Shown here one piece after another: positions 49,591-59,194 of a stretch of 64,000 nt of DNA. The notes below the pieces were generated by a model, which worked only from the letters and a program-made list of their open reading frames with translations, was not told where the DNA came from and did not search any database. Where the stretch lies: assembly GCA_022822325.1 (NCBI GenBank), contig JAJEBW010000045.1:20338-84337 (forward strand), in the 5' to 3' direction. Each line of letters begins with the position of its first letter. Within the stretch, counting starts at the first letter, position 1. This DNA is from Gemmatimonadota bacterium (GTDB lineage: Bacteria > Gemmatimonadota > Gemmatimonadetes > Longimicrobiales > Gaopeijiaceae). Both the position numbers and the translations under genes were made by a program.

Positions 49591-50385
49591 GTGAGGGGGA
49601 AGGAAAGCGCCCCCGCCGGGGTGGGCAAGGCCCGGGCCCGGATGGCGCGGCGGCTGGCTGGCCGCAAGGCTCGCGAGCGCGAGGGACTGGCGCTGGCCGA
49701 GGGTCCGCGGGTCGTGCTGGAGGCGTTGGCGTCGCCGCTGGAGGTGCGGTGGGTTCTGGTCGGAAGCGAGTGCGCTGCCCGCCCCCGCGTCGGTGGAAGG
49801 GTGCTGGAGGAGTGTCGCCGCCGCGGTGTGGAAGCCCGGGTGGCGCCCGACCGCGAGGTGCGCGCCCTGGCCTCGACGGAGAGCCCGCAAGCCGTCCTGG
49901 CCTGCGTCCGCACGACCCCGCCGGAGCCGCGGCCCCTTGAGCGGGGTCGCTATCTGTGGCCGCTCGGCGTGGCGATTCCGGGCAACCTGGGAACGCTCGT
50001 GCGCTCGGCCTGGTGCTTCGGTCTTGATGGCGTGCTGATCGGTCCGGGTACTGTGGATCCCTGGAACGCGAAGGCGGTGCGCGCGTCGGCGGGCGCCGTC
50101 TTCCATGTGCCCCTGGTCAGGGCGCCGGCCGAACCCTCCGGGGTTCCCGACGGCGCGACGCTGCTTCTGGCCGATCCCGGGGGCGAAGCGGTGGAAGGCG
50201 CATTGGAGGAGGCGGCGTTGGATTCCTGGATATTGGCAGTGGGAAGCGAAACGGGCGGGCTTCCGGCGCGCACCTGGCGCCGGGCCCGCACCATGGCTCT
50301 GCCGCAGGCGGCCGGGGCGGATTCCCTGAACGTTGCGGTGGCGGGCTCGATCCTCCTCTACCTCCTCACCCGGCGAATGCGATGA
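49591..50385 (+). CDS. TrmH/SpoU-family (SPOUT) RNA methyltransferase
   Basis: 264 residues from GTG 49591. An N-terminal RNA-binding domain (about 15-90; ALAEGPRVVLEAL) precedes the SPOUT knot: motif 1/2 in IPGNLGTLVRSAWCFGLDGVLIG and WNAKAVRASAGAVFHVP, motif 3 in DSLNVAVAGSILLYLL. It 2'-O-methylates a ribose in rRNA or tRNA using S-adenosylmethionine; the exact target cannot be told. The frame is open to GTG 49519, which would overlap the thiD start, and ATG 49642 is a third option. The stop overlaps the prepilin peptidase start. Confidence 0.88.
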   Translation: MRGKESAPAGVGKARARMARRLAGRKAREREGLALAEGPRVVLEALASPLEVRWVLVGSECAARPRVGGRVLEECRRRGVEARVAPDREVRALASTESPQAVLACVRTTPPEPRPLERGRYLWPLGVAIPGNLGTLVRSAWCFGLDGVLIGPGTVDPWNAKAVRASAGAVFHVPLVRAPAEPSGVPDGATLLLADPGGEAVEGALEEAALDSWILAVGSETGGLPARTWRRARTMALPQAAGADSLNVAVAGSILLYLLTRRMR

Positions 50386-51164
50386 CCGGTCCCATCCTCG
50401 TGCACGATCCGCTGACCCTGGCGATTGCCGCTCTGGTCGGCGCCGCGGTGGGATCCTTTCTGAATGTCTGCGTCATGCGCTGGCCGGTGCGGATGTCGGT
50501 GTTCGCGCCTCCGTCAAGGTGCGTCCAGTGCGAGCGACGGATCCGCTGGTTCGAGAATCTTCCGCTCCTCGGTTATCTGCTGGTCCGGGGTAGATGCACG
50601 GGATGCGGTGTGGCTCTGAGCCTGCAATACCCTGTGGTGGAAGCGGTTGCGGCGCTTGTGTGGGCAGGCATGACGGCGCGCTGGGGACTGGAGTGGGAGG
50701 CGCTGCGGGGGAGCCTTTTCCTGACGATCCTCCTTGGCGTCGCCATCGCCGATGCTCGCACCTATACGATTCCGGATCAGTTCTCGCTCGGGGGCGCGGC
50801 GATCGGAATCGCGCTGGCGCCCCTTGCCGGGGGGCCGGAGGCGAGGGATGCGGTGTTGGGGGCGGCGCTGGGTCTGGGGCTGCTCTGGGTCGTGGCGGAG
50901 CTTGGCAGGCTGGCGCTTGGACGCGATGCGATGGGCGGCGGCGACGTGAAGATGATGGCGATGGCGGGCGCCTTTCTGGGCCCATGGGGAGTGGTGGTCA
51001 CCCTCTTTGCGGGGTCGCTCCTGGGCGCCCTGATCTACGGACCGGTGTCGCTGCGTTCGGGACGGCCGGTTCCCTTCGGGATCTTTCTCGCCCTCGGAGC
51101 CGCAATCGCCTACAACTGGGGCGCGGCGCTCGCGGCGTGGTACGGGGGACTGCTGGGGATGTAA
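50382..51164 (+). CDS. pilD: Prepilin peptidase / N-methyltransferase
   Basis: 260 residues with about seven membrane helices. It cleaves and methylates prepilins. The cytoplasmic zinc loop has Cys47/Cys50 and Cys72/Cys75. The two catalytic aspartates are Asp124 (ADARTYTIPD) and Asp188 (GGGDVKM, the GxGD motif). It is the natural processing enzyme for the five pilin-like products at 15.8-18.8 kb. It overlaps the methyltransferase gene by 4 nt, away from the pil operons. Confidence 0.94.
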   Translation: MTGPILVHDPLTLAIAALVGAAVGSFLNVCVMRWPVRMSVFAPPSRCVQCERRIRWFENLPLLGYLLVRGRCTGCGVALSLQYPVVEAVAALVWAGMTARWGLEWEALRGSLFLTILLGVAIADARTYTIPDQFSLGGAAIGIALAPLAGGPEARDAVLGAALGLGLLWVVAELGRLALGRDAMGGGDVKMMAMAGAFLGPWGVVVTLFAGSLLGALIYGPVSLRSGRPVPFGIFLALGAAIAYNWGAALAAWYGGLLGM

Positions 51165-51251
51165 AGGGACAGATGGACGATTGGGCGCACCCGTCAAAGT
51201 CTCGATGCCGGCGTGGGGAAGGCGGCCCCGGTCCCTGGAGACTTCCCCCTC

Positions 51252-51860
51252 CTACGGATCCCCGCAGTCGCGCTGAAAGCCGCAGTTCAGGCACAGAATC
51301 TTGCAGTGGCGCTCGAGGGCGGGTCCCCCACAGAGTTCGCAGCGACGGTCGGCGCGATACCTCCGGCTCAGATCCACATAGTGCTCGGCGCTCCGTTCGG
51401 TCCACCGGGCCGCCCCCGCCCCCAGCGTCCGCACCCTTCCCGGCACCCCCGCCACGAGCCGGCGCGGCGGGATGCGGGCGCCTGGCTTCACCACCGCCCC
51501 GGCGGCCACAACGCATCCCTCGCCGATCACGGCGCCCTGCAGCACGACCGCGTTCATTCCCACGACGGCGCGGCGCCCGATCCGGCAGCTCTCCATGACG
51601 ACGCCGTGTCCGATCGTCGCCTCTCTCTCGATGACCGTCGGACCGGCCGCGCTGGTGTGGATCACCGCGTTGTCCTGGACATTCGCGCGCGCACCCACGC
51701 GAATCCCGTGATTGGGGTCGTCGCCGCGCAGCACCGCCCCGAACCAGACGCTCGCCTCGCGTCCGATCTCGACGTCGCCGACGACCACCGCGTTGGCAGC
51801 CACGAAGGCCGACCCGGCGATGCGGGGGCGAAGGCCGCCGAAGGGCAGGACAAGCGGCAT
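51252..51860 (-). CDS. Gamma-carbonic-anhydrase-like hexapeptide protein with C-terminal zinc-ribbon tail
   Basis: 202 residues. Residues 1-145 form a left-handed beta-helix of hexapeptide repeats like gamma-carbonic anhydrases. Metal-site residues are His68 (DNAVIHTS) and His85 (IGHGVV). The third His, five residues after the second, is Glu90 here (VVMESC). Residues 174-199 carry six cysteines (CELC, C, CLNC, C) in a zinc-ribbon-like tail ending LNCGFQRDCGDP, which ordinary family members lack. Catalysis is uncertain. Its start overlaps the stop of the CNNM-type gene (ATGA). Confidence 0.8.
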   Translation of the reverse strand: MPLVLPFGGLRPRIAGSAFVAANAVVVGDVEIGREASVWFGAVLRGDDPNHGIRVGARANVQDNAVIHTSAAGPTVIEREATIGHGVVMESCRIGRRAVVGMNAVVLQGAVIGEGCVVAAGAVVKPGARIPPRRLVAGVPGRVRTLGAGAARWTERSAEHYVDLSRRYRADRRCELCGGPALERHCKILCLNCGFQRDCGDP

Positions 51861-53110
51861 CAGCCCGACCCGGCGGGGACGGAGCGGAGGCGGGCCCGGA
51901 CGACCTGGGTGTCGGTTGCCTCGACGACCCTGATCTCGACGCCGCCGCTGCGGAAGGTTTCCCCGGCGGCCGGAACCTGGCCGAGCTCCTCGATGATGAA
52001 TCCATTCACGGAGCGGTGCTCCCCCGGCTGGATCCCGAGGCCGTAGCGCTCGTTGATCTCGCGGATCTCGGCCGCGCCGGAAGCGAGGATGGCGCCGTCG
52101 GCCAGGCGCGTCACCGGATCCTCGTCCACATCGGTCTCGTCGACGATCTCGCCGACCAACTCCTCGAGCACATCCTCCAGGGTGATGAGGCCGTCGGTTC
52201 CTCCGAACTCGTCGGCGACGATTCCCATATGCATGCGGCGCGCGCGAAACTCGGCCAGCAGCTTGGCCAACGAGAGCGAACCGGGCACGAACATGGCGTC
52301 GCGGGCCAGTGCGCCCAGCGTCGTGCGGCGGCGTCCGGCGACATAGGCGCGGTAGGCATCACGCACATGCAGGATTCCCGTTACGTCGTCGATGCTCTCG
52401 CCATAGACCGGCACCCGCGAGTGCGGCAGCGACTCCAGCTCGGCCAGCGCCTCGGCGAGCGGACGGGAATCGCGATAGGCGACGATGTCCACCCGCGGGG
52501 TCATCGCGTCGCGCGCGTCGAGTTCGTCGAGCCGAAAGGCCCGCTCGATCAGACGACTCTCGTCGGCCTCCACCACTCCCTCCCCCGTTCCGATCGCAAT
52601 GGCCTCGCGCACCTGCCGCTCCTCCGGCGATCCCTCGTCCGGCTGCGGCCTTCGCCCCAGCGCGCGGCCCAGCGCCATGAGGGGAAAGAGCACTCCCCGG
52701 AAGATCCGCGCCGCGGTTCGCAGCCGGGGCGCCGCCGCCAGCGCCAGCCGAACGGGTCGTCTGCTCGCCAGCGCCCGCGGACCGAGCTCTCCGGTCAGCA
52801 GCACGCCGAGCACGACCAGCGGTCCGCCGATCCAGAGCCCCTGCACGCTCCACAGCACCGCCACCAGGGCGACCCCCGTCACCGTGGCGCCAAGGCTGGA
52901 AATCGCGCGCAACGCACCCAGCACGGCCGTGGGAGTCTCGCCTTCGGCCCGCAAATCGGCCAGCGCCCCGGCCCCCGCGAAGCCCTCCTCGGCCAGGATG
53001 CGCGCGCGCGACGGATCGATCTTCAGGACCGCCGACAGCGAGGCGGTCAGCGCCGCGGCCGCCAGGAGCAGCAGGGCGAAGGCGGCCGAGAGTCCCGCGA
53101 TCAGCGCCAT
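51860..53110 (-). CDS. CNNM/CorC-type (hemolysin C family) CBS-domain membrane protein
   Basis: 416 residues. An N-terminal DUF21-type membrane domain (about 1-150, three to four helices) is followed by a CBS pair (about 195-315; MTPRVDIVAY, SRVPVYGESIDDVTGILHVRD, GTDGLITLEDVLEELVGEI) and a CorC_HlyC domain (about 330-412). Relatives act in Mg2+/Co2+ efflux or its control. The DUF21 part is Ala/Leu-rich and diverged. It overlaps the carbonic-anhydrase-like gene and follows the MoxR gene by 49 bp on the same strand. Confidence 0.88.
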   Translation of the reverse strand: MALIAGLSAAFALLLLAAAALTASLSAVLKIDPSRARILAEEGFAGAGALADLRAEGETPTAVLGALRAISSLGATVTGVALVAVLWSVQGLWIGGPLVVLGVLLTGELGPRALASRRPVRLALAAAPRLRTAARIFRGVLFPLMALGRALGRRPQPDEGSPEERQVREAIAIGTGEGVVEADESRLIERAFRLDELDARDAMTPRVDIVAYRDSRPLAEALAELESLPHSRVPVYGESIDDVTGILHVRDAYRAYVAGRRRTTLGALARDAMFVPGSLSLAKLLAEFRARRMHMGIVADEFGGTDGLITLEDVLEELVGEIVDETDVDEDPVTRLADGAILASGAAEIREINERYGLGIQPGEHRSVNGFIIEELGQVPAAGETFRSGGVEIRVVEATDTQVVRARLRSVPAGSG

Positions 53111-53159
53111 CGCACCAGCGGGTTGCTACTCGGAGGTCCGTCGTCGGAGGAAGCCGCCT

Positions 53160-54215
53160 CTAGATCCATTTCCTGCTCTCTCCGAGCAGTTCGCCAACGA
53201 CGTCGCGGGTGGTCCGGCCCTCGGCCTCGCCATCGAAGTTGATGACGATGCGGTGGGCGAGGATGGAGGGCGCGATGTCGTGGATATCCTGAATGGTCGG
53301 GACGGGTGCGCCGCGGAAGACTGCGCGCGCCTTGGCTCCCAGCACCAGGTACTGCGAGGCGCGGGGTCCGGCGCCCCAACTGATGTAGCGCTTCGCCACG
53401 GCGGCCTGCTCGTCGCCCCCGGGACGGGTCGAGCGCGCCAGGCGGACCGCATAGCTCACCAGCGAAGGAGGAACCGGCGTCCGCCGAACCAGTTGCTGCA
53501 ACTCGATGATCTCGGAGCCGTGCACGACCGGCTCGATCTCGATCTCCTGCACCTCCCGGGTGAGCGTTGCGATCTTTTCCTCCTCCTCGCGGCTTGGGTA
53601 GTGGATGCGGAGGTCGAACATGAAACGGTCGAGCTGGGCCTCGGGGAGGGGGTAGGTGCCCTCCTGCTCGATCGGATTCTGCGTGGCGAGCACGAAGAAG
53701 GGGGGATCGAGGTGATAGGTCTTCCCGGCGGCCGTCACATCGCGCTCCTGCATGGCCTCCAGCAGCGCGGCCTGGGTCTTCGGCGGCGTCCGGTTGATTT
53801 CGTCGGCCAGCACGATGTTCGCGAAGATCGGACCCGGAACGAAGCGAAAGACCCGTTCCCCCGTCACCTTGTCCTCCTGGATCACCTCGGTGCCGGTAAT
53901 GTCGGTGGGCATCAGATCCGGTGTGAACTGGATGCGGCTGAACTTGAGGTGAAGCGCCTCGGAGAGGGTGGATATGATCAGCGTCTTGGCGAGCCCGGGA
54001 ACCCCCACGAGGAGGACATGGCCGTTGGCCATCATGGCGGTAAGAATGCTGTCCACGATGTGTTGCTGCCCGACGATGCGACGTTCCACCGCGCTCCGCA
54101 GCTCGTCGCCGATCTCGCCCGCCCGGCGCAGAAGCTGGACATCGCGGTCGCCGGAGAGGGGTGGGGAAGCGGTCAGGGTGGGGGCGGGAAGCGCGGGGGA
54201 AGAGGTAAGGGTCAT
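53160..54215 (-). CDS. MoxR-family AAA+ ATPase
   Basis: 351 residues from ATG 54215. Walker A GVPGLAKT, Walker B VLADEINRTPPKTQAALLEAM, sensor 1 ATQNPIEQEGTYPLPEAQLDRF and a C-terminal lid. MoxR proteins act as chaperones for metal insertion or envelope complexes, usually next to DUF58/VWA genes; none is visible here. An ORF open to 54509 would run through the promoter and has no family similarity. A clear promoter lies upstream (54261-54290). Confidence 0.92.
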   Translation of the reverse strand: MTLTSSPALPAPTLTASPPLSGDRDVQLLRRAGEIGDELRSAVERRIVGQQHIVDSILTAMMANGHVLLVGVPGLAKTLIISTLSEALHLKFSRIQFTPDLMPTDITGTEVIQEDKVTGERVFRFVPGPIFANIVLADEINRTPPKTQAALLEAMQERDVTAAGKTYHLDPPFFVLATQNPIEQEGTYPLPEAQLDRFMFDLRIHYPSREEEEKIATLTREVQEIEIEPVVHGSEIIELQQLVRRTPVPPSLVSYAVRLARSTRPGGDEQAAVAKRYISWGAGPRASQYLVLGAKARAVFRGAPVPTIQDIHDIAPSILAHRIVINFDGEAEGRTTRDVVGELLGESRKWI

Positions 54216-54260
54216 GCCCGTTCCGGATGGTTGGCGGAAATGCAAGGTGAAAGGAGGCCG

Positions 54261-54290
54261 AAGATACGCGCCGCGGCTTTCCGGGGTCAA
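54261..54290 (-). promoter_or_regulatory. Promoter candidate for the moxR gene
   Basis: On the minus strand TTGACC (54290-54285), an 18-bp spacer and TATCTT (54266-54261) match a housekeeping promoter. The leader to the ATG would be about 40 nt. It is divergent from the atp promoter region. Confidence 0.5.
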
Positions 54291-54307
54291 GGTGGCGGCG
54301 AGGCGTC

Positions 54308-54371
54308 GGGGAGCTTCGCGGAAAGATTCCCGGAGTTGCGGCCGGGGAGCTTTGCGGCGGGGGAGCTTGCG
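54308..54371 (+). repeat. Three GGGGAGCTT-GCG repeats upstream of the atp operon
   Basis: GGGGAGCTTCGCGG (54308-54321), GGGGAGCTTTGCGG (54344-54357) and GGGGAGCTTGCG (54360-54371) recur, with a looser GGAGTTGCGG at 54332-54341. The last copy runs into the candidate -35 element. They may be binding sites for a regulator of atp or moxR. Confidence 0.4.
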
Positions 54372-54394
54372 AAAAAATTCACAAGCGTTAGCTT
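54367..54394 (+). promoter_or_regulatory. Promoter candidate for the ATP synthase operon
   Basis: TTGCGA (54367-54372), a 16-bp AT-rich spacer and TAGCTT (54389-54394) lie about 85 nt before the first gene of the operon. The A-run in the spacer stands out in this GC-rich sequence. Confidence 0.45.
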
Positions 54395-54479
54395 TCTCGC
54401 CGTTCGGAGAGAGTCCGCCCGGCCCGGCGAGGGGCCGGGACGTAGCCTTGGGGAGTCGGTGGACAGGAGGAAGGCCGGT

Positions 54480-54755
54480 TTGAGAGAGCCGCGCAGCAAG
54501 TCCGTGCATTCTTCCCGCGCGGAGGCGGGCCGGATGGCCGGATACGGCGTAAGCTGGCTGTTGACCATGCTGCTCTTCGGATGGGGCGGACTGGAGTTGG
54601 ATCGTCGATTCGATACGGTTCCACTGTTGCTCATCCTGGGAATCCTCCTTGGATTCGCCGCGGGTCTGACCACGATCTATATGAGGGTGGTGGCGGAACC
54701 GGCGGAGCGGGCCCGGGGCCCGGAAGCGAAGCCCACTCTCGGAGAGGGAAAGTGA
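54480..54755 (+). CDS. atpZ: ATP synthase accessory protein AtpZ (F0F1-ATPase subunit family)
   Basis: 91 residues with two membrane helices (about 20-40 and 48-68): YGVSWLLTMLLFGWGGLELDRRF, then TVPLLLILGILLGFAAGLTTIYM. The family pattern G-x-x-L-D...P...L-G-x-x-L-G-x-x-A-G is clear. AtpZ helps assemble or stabilise the synthase and may move Mg2+ or Ca2+. The TTG start at 54480 has an ideal AGGAGG nine bases upstream; ATG 54534 with GGAGG would give 73 residues. First gene of the atp operon; its stop overlaps the next GTG. Confidence 0.8.
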   Translation: MREPRSKSVHSSRAEAGRMAGYGVSWLLTMLLFGWGGLELDRRFDTVPLLLILGILLGFAAGLTTIYMRVVAEPAERARGPEAKPTLGEGK

Positions 54756-55147
54756 GGAGCTCCCGTTCCTTTGTGGCTTTCTGCGTTGGCGTCGTGTTTT
54801 TGGGAACGACGGGCGCTGCGCTGTTCGCCGACGGCGGTGTCCAGGGGGCGGTTCTCGTTGCCGGGCTCGTCGTCCTCGGCACCCAGTTGCCGCTCCATTT
54901 CATCCTCCGCCGGTGGCGTGAGCGCGACGACCGGTTCATGGCCGCAATCGTAACCGGATTCGCGGCGCGCGTTGGGGTGCTGGCTCTCGCGGTGGCGCTG
55001 TTCGTGATTCCGGAACGACTTGCCGCAGCTCCATTTTTGCTTGCCCTGGGCGGATTCATGCTGGCGGTGCTGCTGGGCGAAGCGGCCATCGAGGGCCGCA
55101 GAGCCCGTGGTCGCCCCGATCGAGGCGCGAAGGCGGCTGCATCGTGA
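54752..55147 (+). CDS. AtpI-like membrane protein of the ATP synthase operon
   Basis: 131 residues, four predicted membrane helices (about 6-24, 30-48, 63-82 and 88-108) and a basic tail. Position, size and topology fit ATP synthase subunit I (AtpI), which aids c-ring assembly, but sequence similarity is not obvious to me. GTG start overlaps the atpZ stop and its own stop overlaps the atpB GTG (GTGA in both cases). Confidence 0.65.
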   Translation: MRSSRSFVAFCVGVVFLGTTGAALFADGGVQGAVLVAGLVVLGTQLPLHFILRRWRERDDRFMAAIVTGFAARVGVLALAVALFVIPERLAAAPFLLALGGFMLAVLLGEAAIEGRRARGRPDRGAKAAAS

Positions 55148-56133
55148 ATCGCTGGTTCCGGGTGGTGGGGCTGCTGGCGGCGCTTCTGCCCGCCTGGGAA
55201 GGGGTTGGCGGCCAGGAAGGCGCAGGGGCTGCGCAGGACCAGTCTCACGGCGTGCAGACCGAGGACCACGACGGGCACGGCGAAGGCCCCTTTGATCTGG
55301 GGGCCATGCTCGGGCACCACATCCTGGATGCTCCCGAGATGGAGCTGCCCGGCGGCGCCGTGCACCTGCCGCACTGGGACTGGGCCGTCTTCCATGTGGG
55401 GCCCGCCACGGTCGACCTGTCGCCCACCAAGCATGTCGTTCTGTTGCTGCTGGCCGCGGCGATTACCGCCGCGCTGACTCTGCTGGCCGCGCAAACCGTG
55501 TCCCGGCAAGGGCCCGGACGGGCGCCCCGGGGGTTGGCCAATGCGATCGAGGGCGTCGTCGTCTTCCTGCGCGACGATGTCTGCAAGGAGAACATCGGCC
55601 ACGGCTACCGGCGCTTCGTACCGCTGATTCTGACGCTGTTCTTCTTCATCCTGGTCATGAATCTGCTCGGACTGGTGCCCTGGGGCGGGTCGGCGACCGG
55701 GAATCTGGCCGTCACCGCCACCCTTGCGGTCGTCACCTTCCTGATAACGGAGGTGTCCGGGCTGCGCGCGCTGGGGCCTGCGGGGTACATGCGCACGATC
55801 TTCTACGCTCCCCCCGGGGTAAGCGGCGGTATGAAATACCTGATGCTGCTGATCATGACGCCGGTCGAGCTTCTCGGAAAGTTCATCAAGCCATTCGCGC
55901 TCGCGCTCCGGCTTTTCGCGAACATGACGGCCGGGCATGTGCTGATCTTCTCTCTGCTCGGCTTCATCTTCCTTTTCGGCCACATCGCCATCGTGAAGTG
56001 GGCTGTGGCCGCCGGATCCTACGCGCTCGTGTCGGCGATTCTCCTGCTCGAGCTGTTGATCGCCGTCATTCAGGCCTACATCTTCGCCATGCTGTCAGCC
56101 GTCTTCATCGGACTGATGCAACACGAACACTGA
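55144..56133 (+). CDS. atpB: ATP synthase F0 subunit a
   Basis: 329 residues. Forms the proton half-channels against the c-ring. The essential arginine is in LALRLFANMTAGHVL; FYAPPGVSGGMKYLMLLIMTPVELLGKFIKPF is another hallmark. The N-terminus is extended by about 80 residues with a signal-like segment and a His/Asp-rich stretch (TEDHDGHGEG), as in Bacteroidota-type subunits a. GTG start at 55144 overlaps the previous stop. Confidence 0.95.
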   Translation: MNRWFRVVGLLAALLPAWEGVGGQEGAGAAQDQSHGVQTEDHDGHGEGPFDLGAMLGHHILDAPEMELPGGAVHLPHWDWAVFHVGPATVDLSPTKHVVLLLLAAAITAALTLLAAQTVSRQGPGRAPRGLANAIEGVVVFLRDDVCKENIGHGYRRFVPLILTLFFFILVMNLLGLVPWGGSATGNLAVTATLAVVTFLITEVSGLRALGPAGYMRTIFYAPPGVSGGMKYLMLLIMTPVELLGKFIKPFALALRLFANMTAGHVLIFSLLGFIFLFGHIAIVKWAVAAGSYALVSAILLLELLIAVIQAYIFAMLSAVFIGLMQHEH

Positions 56134-56201
56134 ACCGTCGGCCAGCTCCGGCGCATCCTCGCTCCACCTCCCGCGACTCAAGCGACAAAGGAAAGACATC
56201 C

Positions 56202-56483
56202 ATGTTCGACACAGCCATCACGGTGCTCCAGGACGCCACCCAGGGAAGCACCGAAGCCATGGGAACCGGGCTCTCTCTGCTCGGAGCCGGCATCGGAGCC
56301 GGTCTGGCCGCCATCGGGGCCGGGCTCGGGATCGGCCGCATCGGCGAAGGAGCCACCCAGGGGATCGCGCGGCAGCCGGAGGCGTCCGGTGAGATTCGAG
56401 GCATCGCAATCCTCCTGGCGGCGTTGGTCGAGGGCGCGGCGCTCGTCGCGATCCTGGTGGCCATCCTCTTCAAGTTCGTCTAG
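56202..56483 (+). CDS. atpE: ATP synthase F0 subunit c
   Basis: 93 residues, two helices joined by the ARQPE polar loop (56-60). The ion-binding carboxylate is Glu77 in AALVEGAALVAI. It is not followed by Ser/Thr, and no Gln is seen in helix 1 at the Na+ ligand position, so H+ coupling is more likely than Na+. Unlike its neighbours it has its own ATG and AAAGGAAA ribosome site after a 68-nt gap, fitting its high copy number in the ring. Confidence 0.96.
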   Translation: MFDTAITVLQDATQGSTEAMGTGLSLLGAGIGAGLAAIGAGLGIGRIGEGATQGIARQPEASGEIRGIAILLAALVEGAALVAILVAILFKFV

Positions 56484-57022
56484 TGTTCGCTCCTCAGGAG
56501 GCGACTCCGGACTGGGGCGGTCTCTTCAGCGTCAATCCGGGAATGGCCGTCTGGACGCTCCTCACCTTCCTGACGCTGCTCTTCATCCTCGGCCGCTTTG
56601 CCTGGAAACCGATGCTTGCCGCCCTTGACGCGCGCGAGAAGAGGATCCAGAGCGACATCGACGAGGCCAGACGCCAGCGCGACGAGGCCGAAGCGCTGCT
56701 CGCCCGGCAAAGGGAGCAGTTGGCCGAAGGGCGACGCCAGGCGCAGGGGCTCATGGCCGAGAGCCGGGCGGCGGCCGAGACGCTCCGCAAGGAGTTGGAG
56801 GCGCGGGCGCGCGAGGAAACCCGAACCATGATCGAGGGCGCGCGAAACGAGATCGAAAGGGAACGCAAGGCCGCAATCGATGCGGTGCGGCAGGAGTCGG
56901 TCGACGTGGCGCTGGCGGTGGCCTCCAGGATCCTTGGCGAACGGCTCGACGCGCAGCGCGACAGGAAGCTGGCGAGGGAGTTCATCGAGGAGCTGGCGGA
57001 GTCCGAAGGGGCGCGCGCGTGA
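56483..57022 (+). CDS. atpF: ATP synthase F0 subunit b
   Basis: 179 residues. One membrane helix near the N-terminus (about 19-37; VWTLLTFLTLLFILGRFAWKP) and a long charged coiled coil (about 45-165) forming the peripheral stalk. The GTG start shares a base with the atpE TAG stop; no separate ribosome site is obvious, so translation is coupled. The stop overlaps the atpH GTG. Confidence 0.94.
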   Translation: MFAPQEATPDWGGLFSVNPGMAVWTLLTFLTLLFILGRFAWKPMLAALDAREKRIQSDIDEARRQRDEAEALLARQREQLAEGRRQAQGLMAESRAAAETLRKELEARAREETRTMIEGARNEIERERKAAIDAVRQESVDVALAVASRILGERLDAQRDRKLAREFIEELAESEGARA

Positions 57023-57567
57023 GGGAGGACACCGTGGTTCGGAGCTACGCGGACACGCTCTTCGAACTGGCCGAGCGACACGGGGGAGCGTCCGGTTGGC
57101 GCAATGTCGCGGCCGGGGTCGCGACGCTTGCGGACGATCCGGCCGTGCAGCGATTTCTCGGCACGCCGCGGATTTCGGCGGAGGAGCGGAAGCGGACGCT
57201 TGCGCGCGCGGTGCGTTTCTTCGTCCCGCCGATGCTTCTCCGGTTTCTGATGGCGGCGATGGATCGGCGCCGGCAACGGCTCATACCGGCGATCATGCGC
57301 GACTTCGTCTCTCTGGTGGACCGCCACGAGGGAATTCGTCGCATGGAGGTGACGGTGGCGCGCGACCTGGATGCGGCCGAGACCGAGATCCTGGAGACCG
57401 GTCTGTCCGACGCTTTCGGCGCAGAGGTCCTTCTCGATATCCGGGTGCGACCGCGGATCGTCGGCGGAATCGTCGTTCGCGAAGGGGACACCCTCTACGA
57501 CGGATCGATCAAGCGGCGGCTCGAGGCGATGCGGCGCGCCCTGATGCGCGCGGAGCTTCGGGATTGA
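57019..57567 (+). CDS. atpH: ATP synthase F1 subunit delta
   Basis: 182 residues. N-terminal helical domain with [12 protein letters not shown] (8-19) and a C-terminal domain ending [26 protein letters not shown], the OSCP/delta signature. It joins the peripheral stalk to the alpha3beta3 head. GTG start overlaps the atpF stop (GTGA). Confidence 0.94.
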   Translation: MREDTVVRSYADTLFELAERHGGASGWRNVAAGVATLADDPAVQRFLGTPRISAEERKRTLARAVRFFVPPMLLRFLMAAMDRRRQRLIPAIMRDFVSLVDRHEGIRRMEVTVARDLDAAETEILETGLSDAFGAEVLLDIRVRPRIVGGIVVREGDTLYDGSIKRRLEAMRRALMRAELRD

Positions 57568-57570
57568 ACA

Positions 57571-57615
57571 GGTCACAGATGGTCACGAGTCACGGATAGG
57601 CACGAGTCACAGACA
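57571..57615 (+). repeat. Imperfect tandem repeats in the atpH-atpA gap
   Basis: The 64-nt gap contains three GTCAC(A/G)GA units: 57572-57580, 57589-57597 and 57606-57614. The last two are within 17-18-nt repeats (GGTCACGAGTCACGGATA at 57581-57598 and GGCACGAGTCACAGACA at 57599-57615). The GGAAAG ribosome site of atpA follows. Confidence 0.6.
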
Positions 57616-57631
57616 GGAAAGAACAGGCCAA

Positions 57632-59194
<1,563 letters not shown>

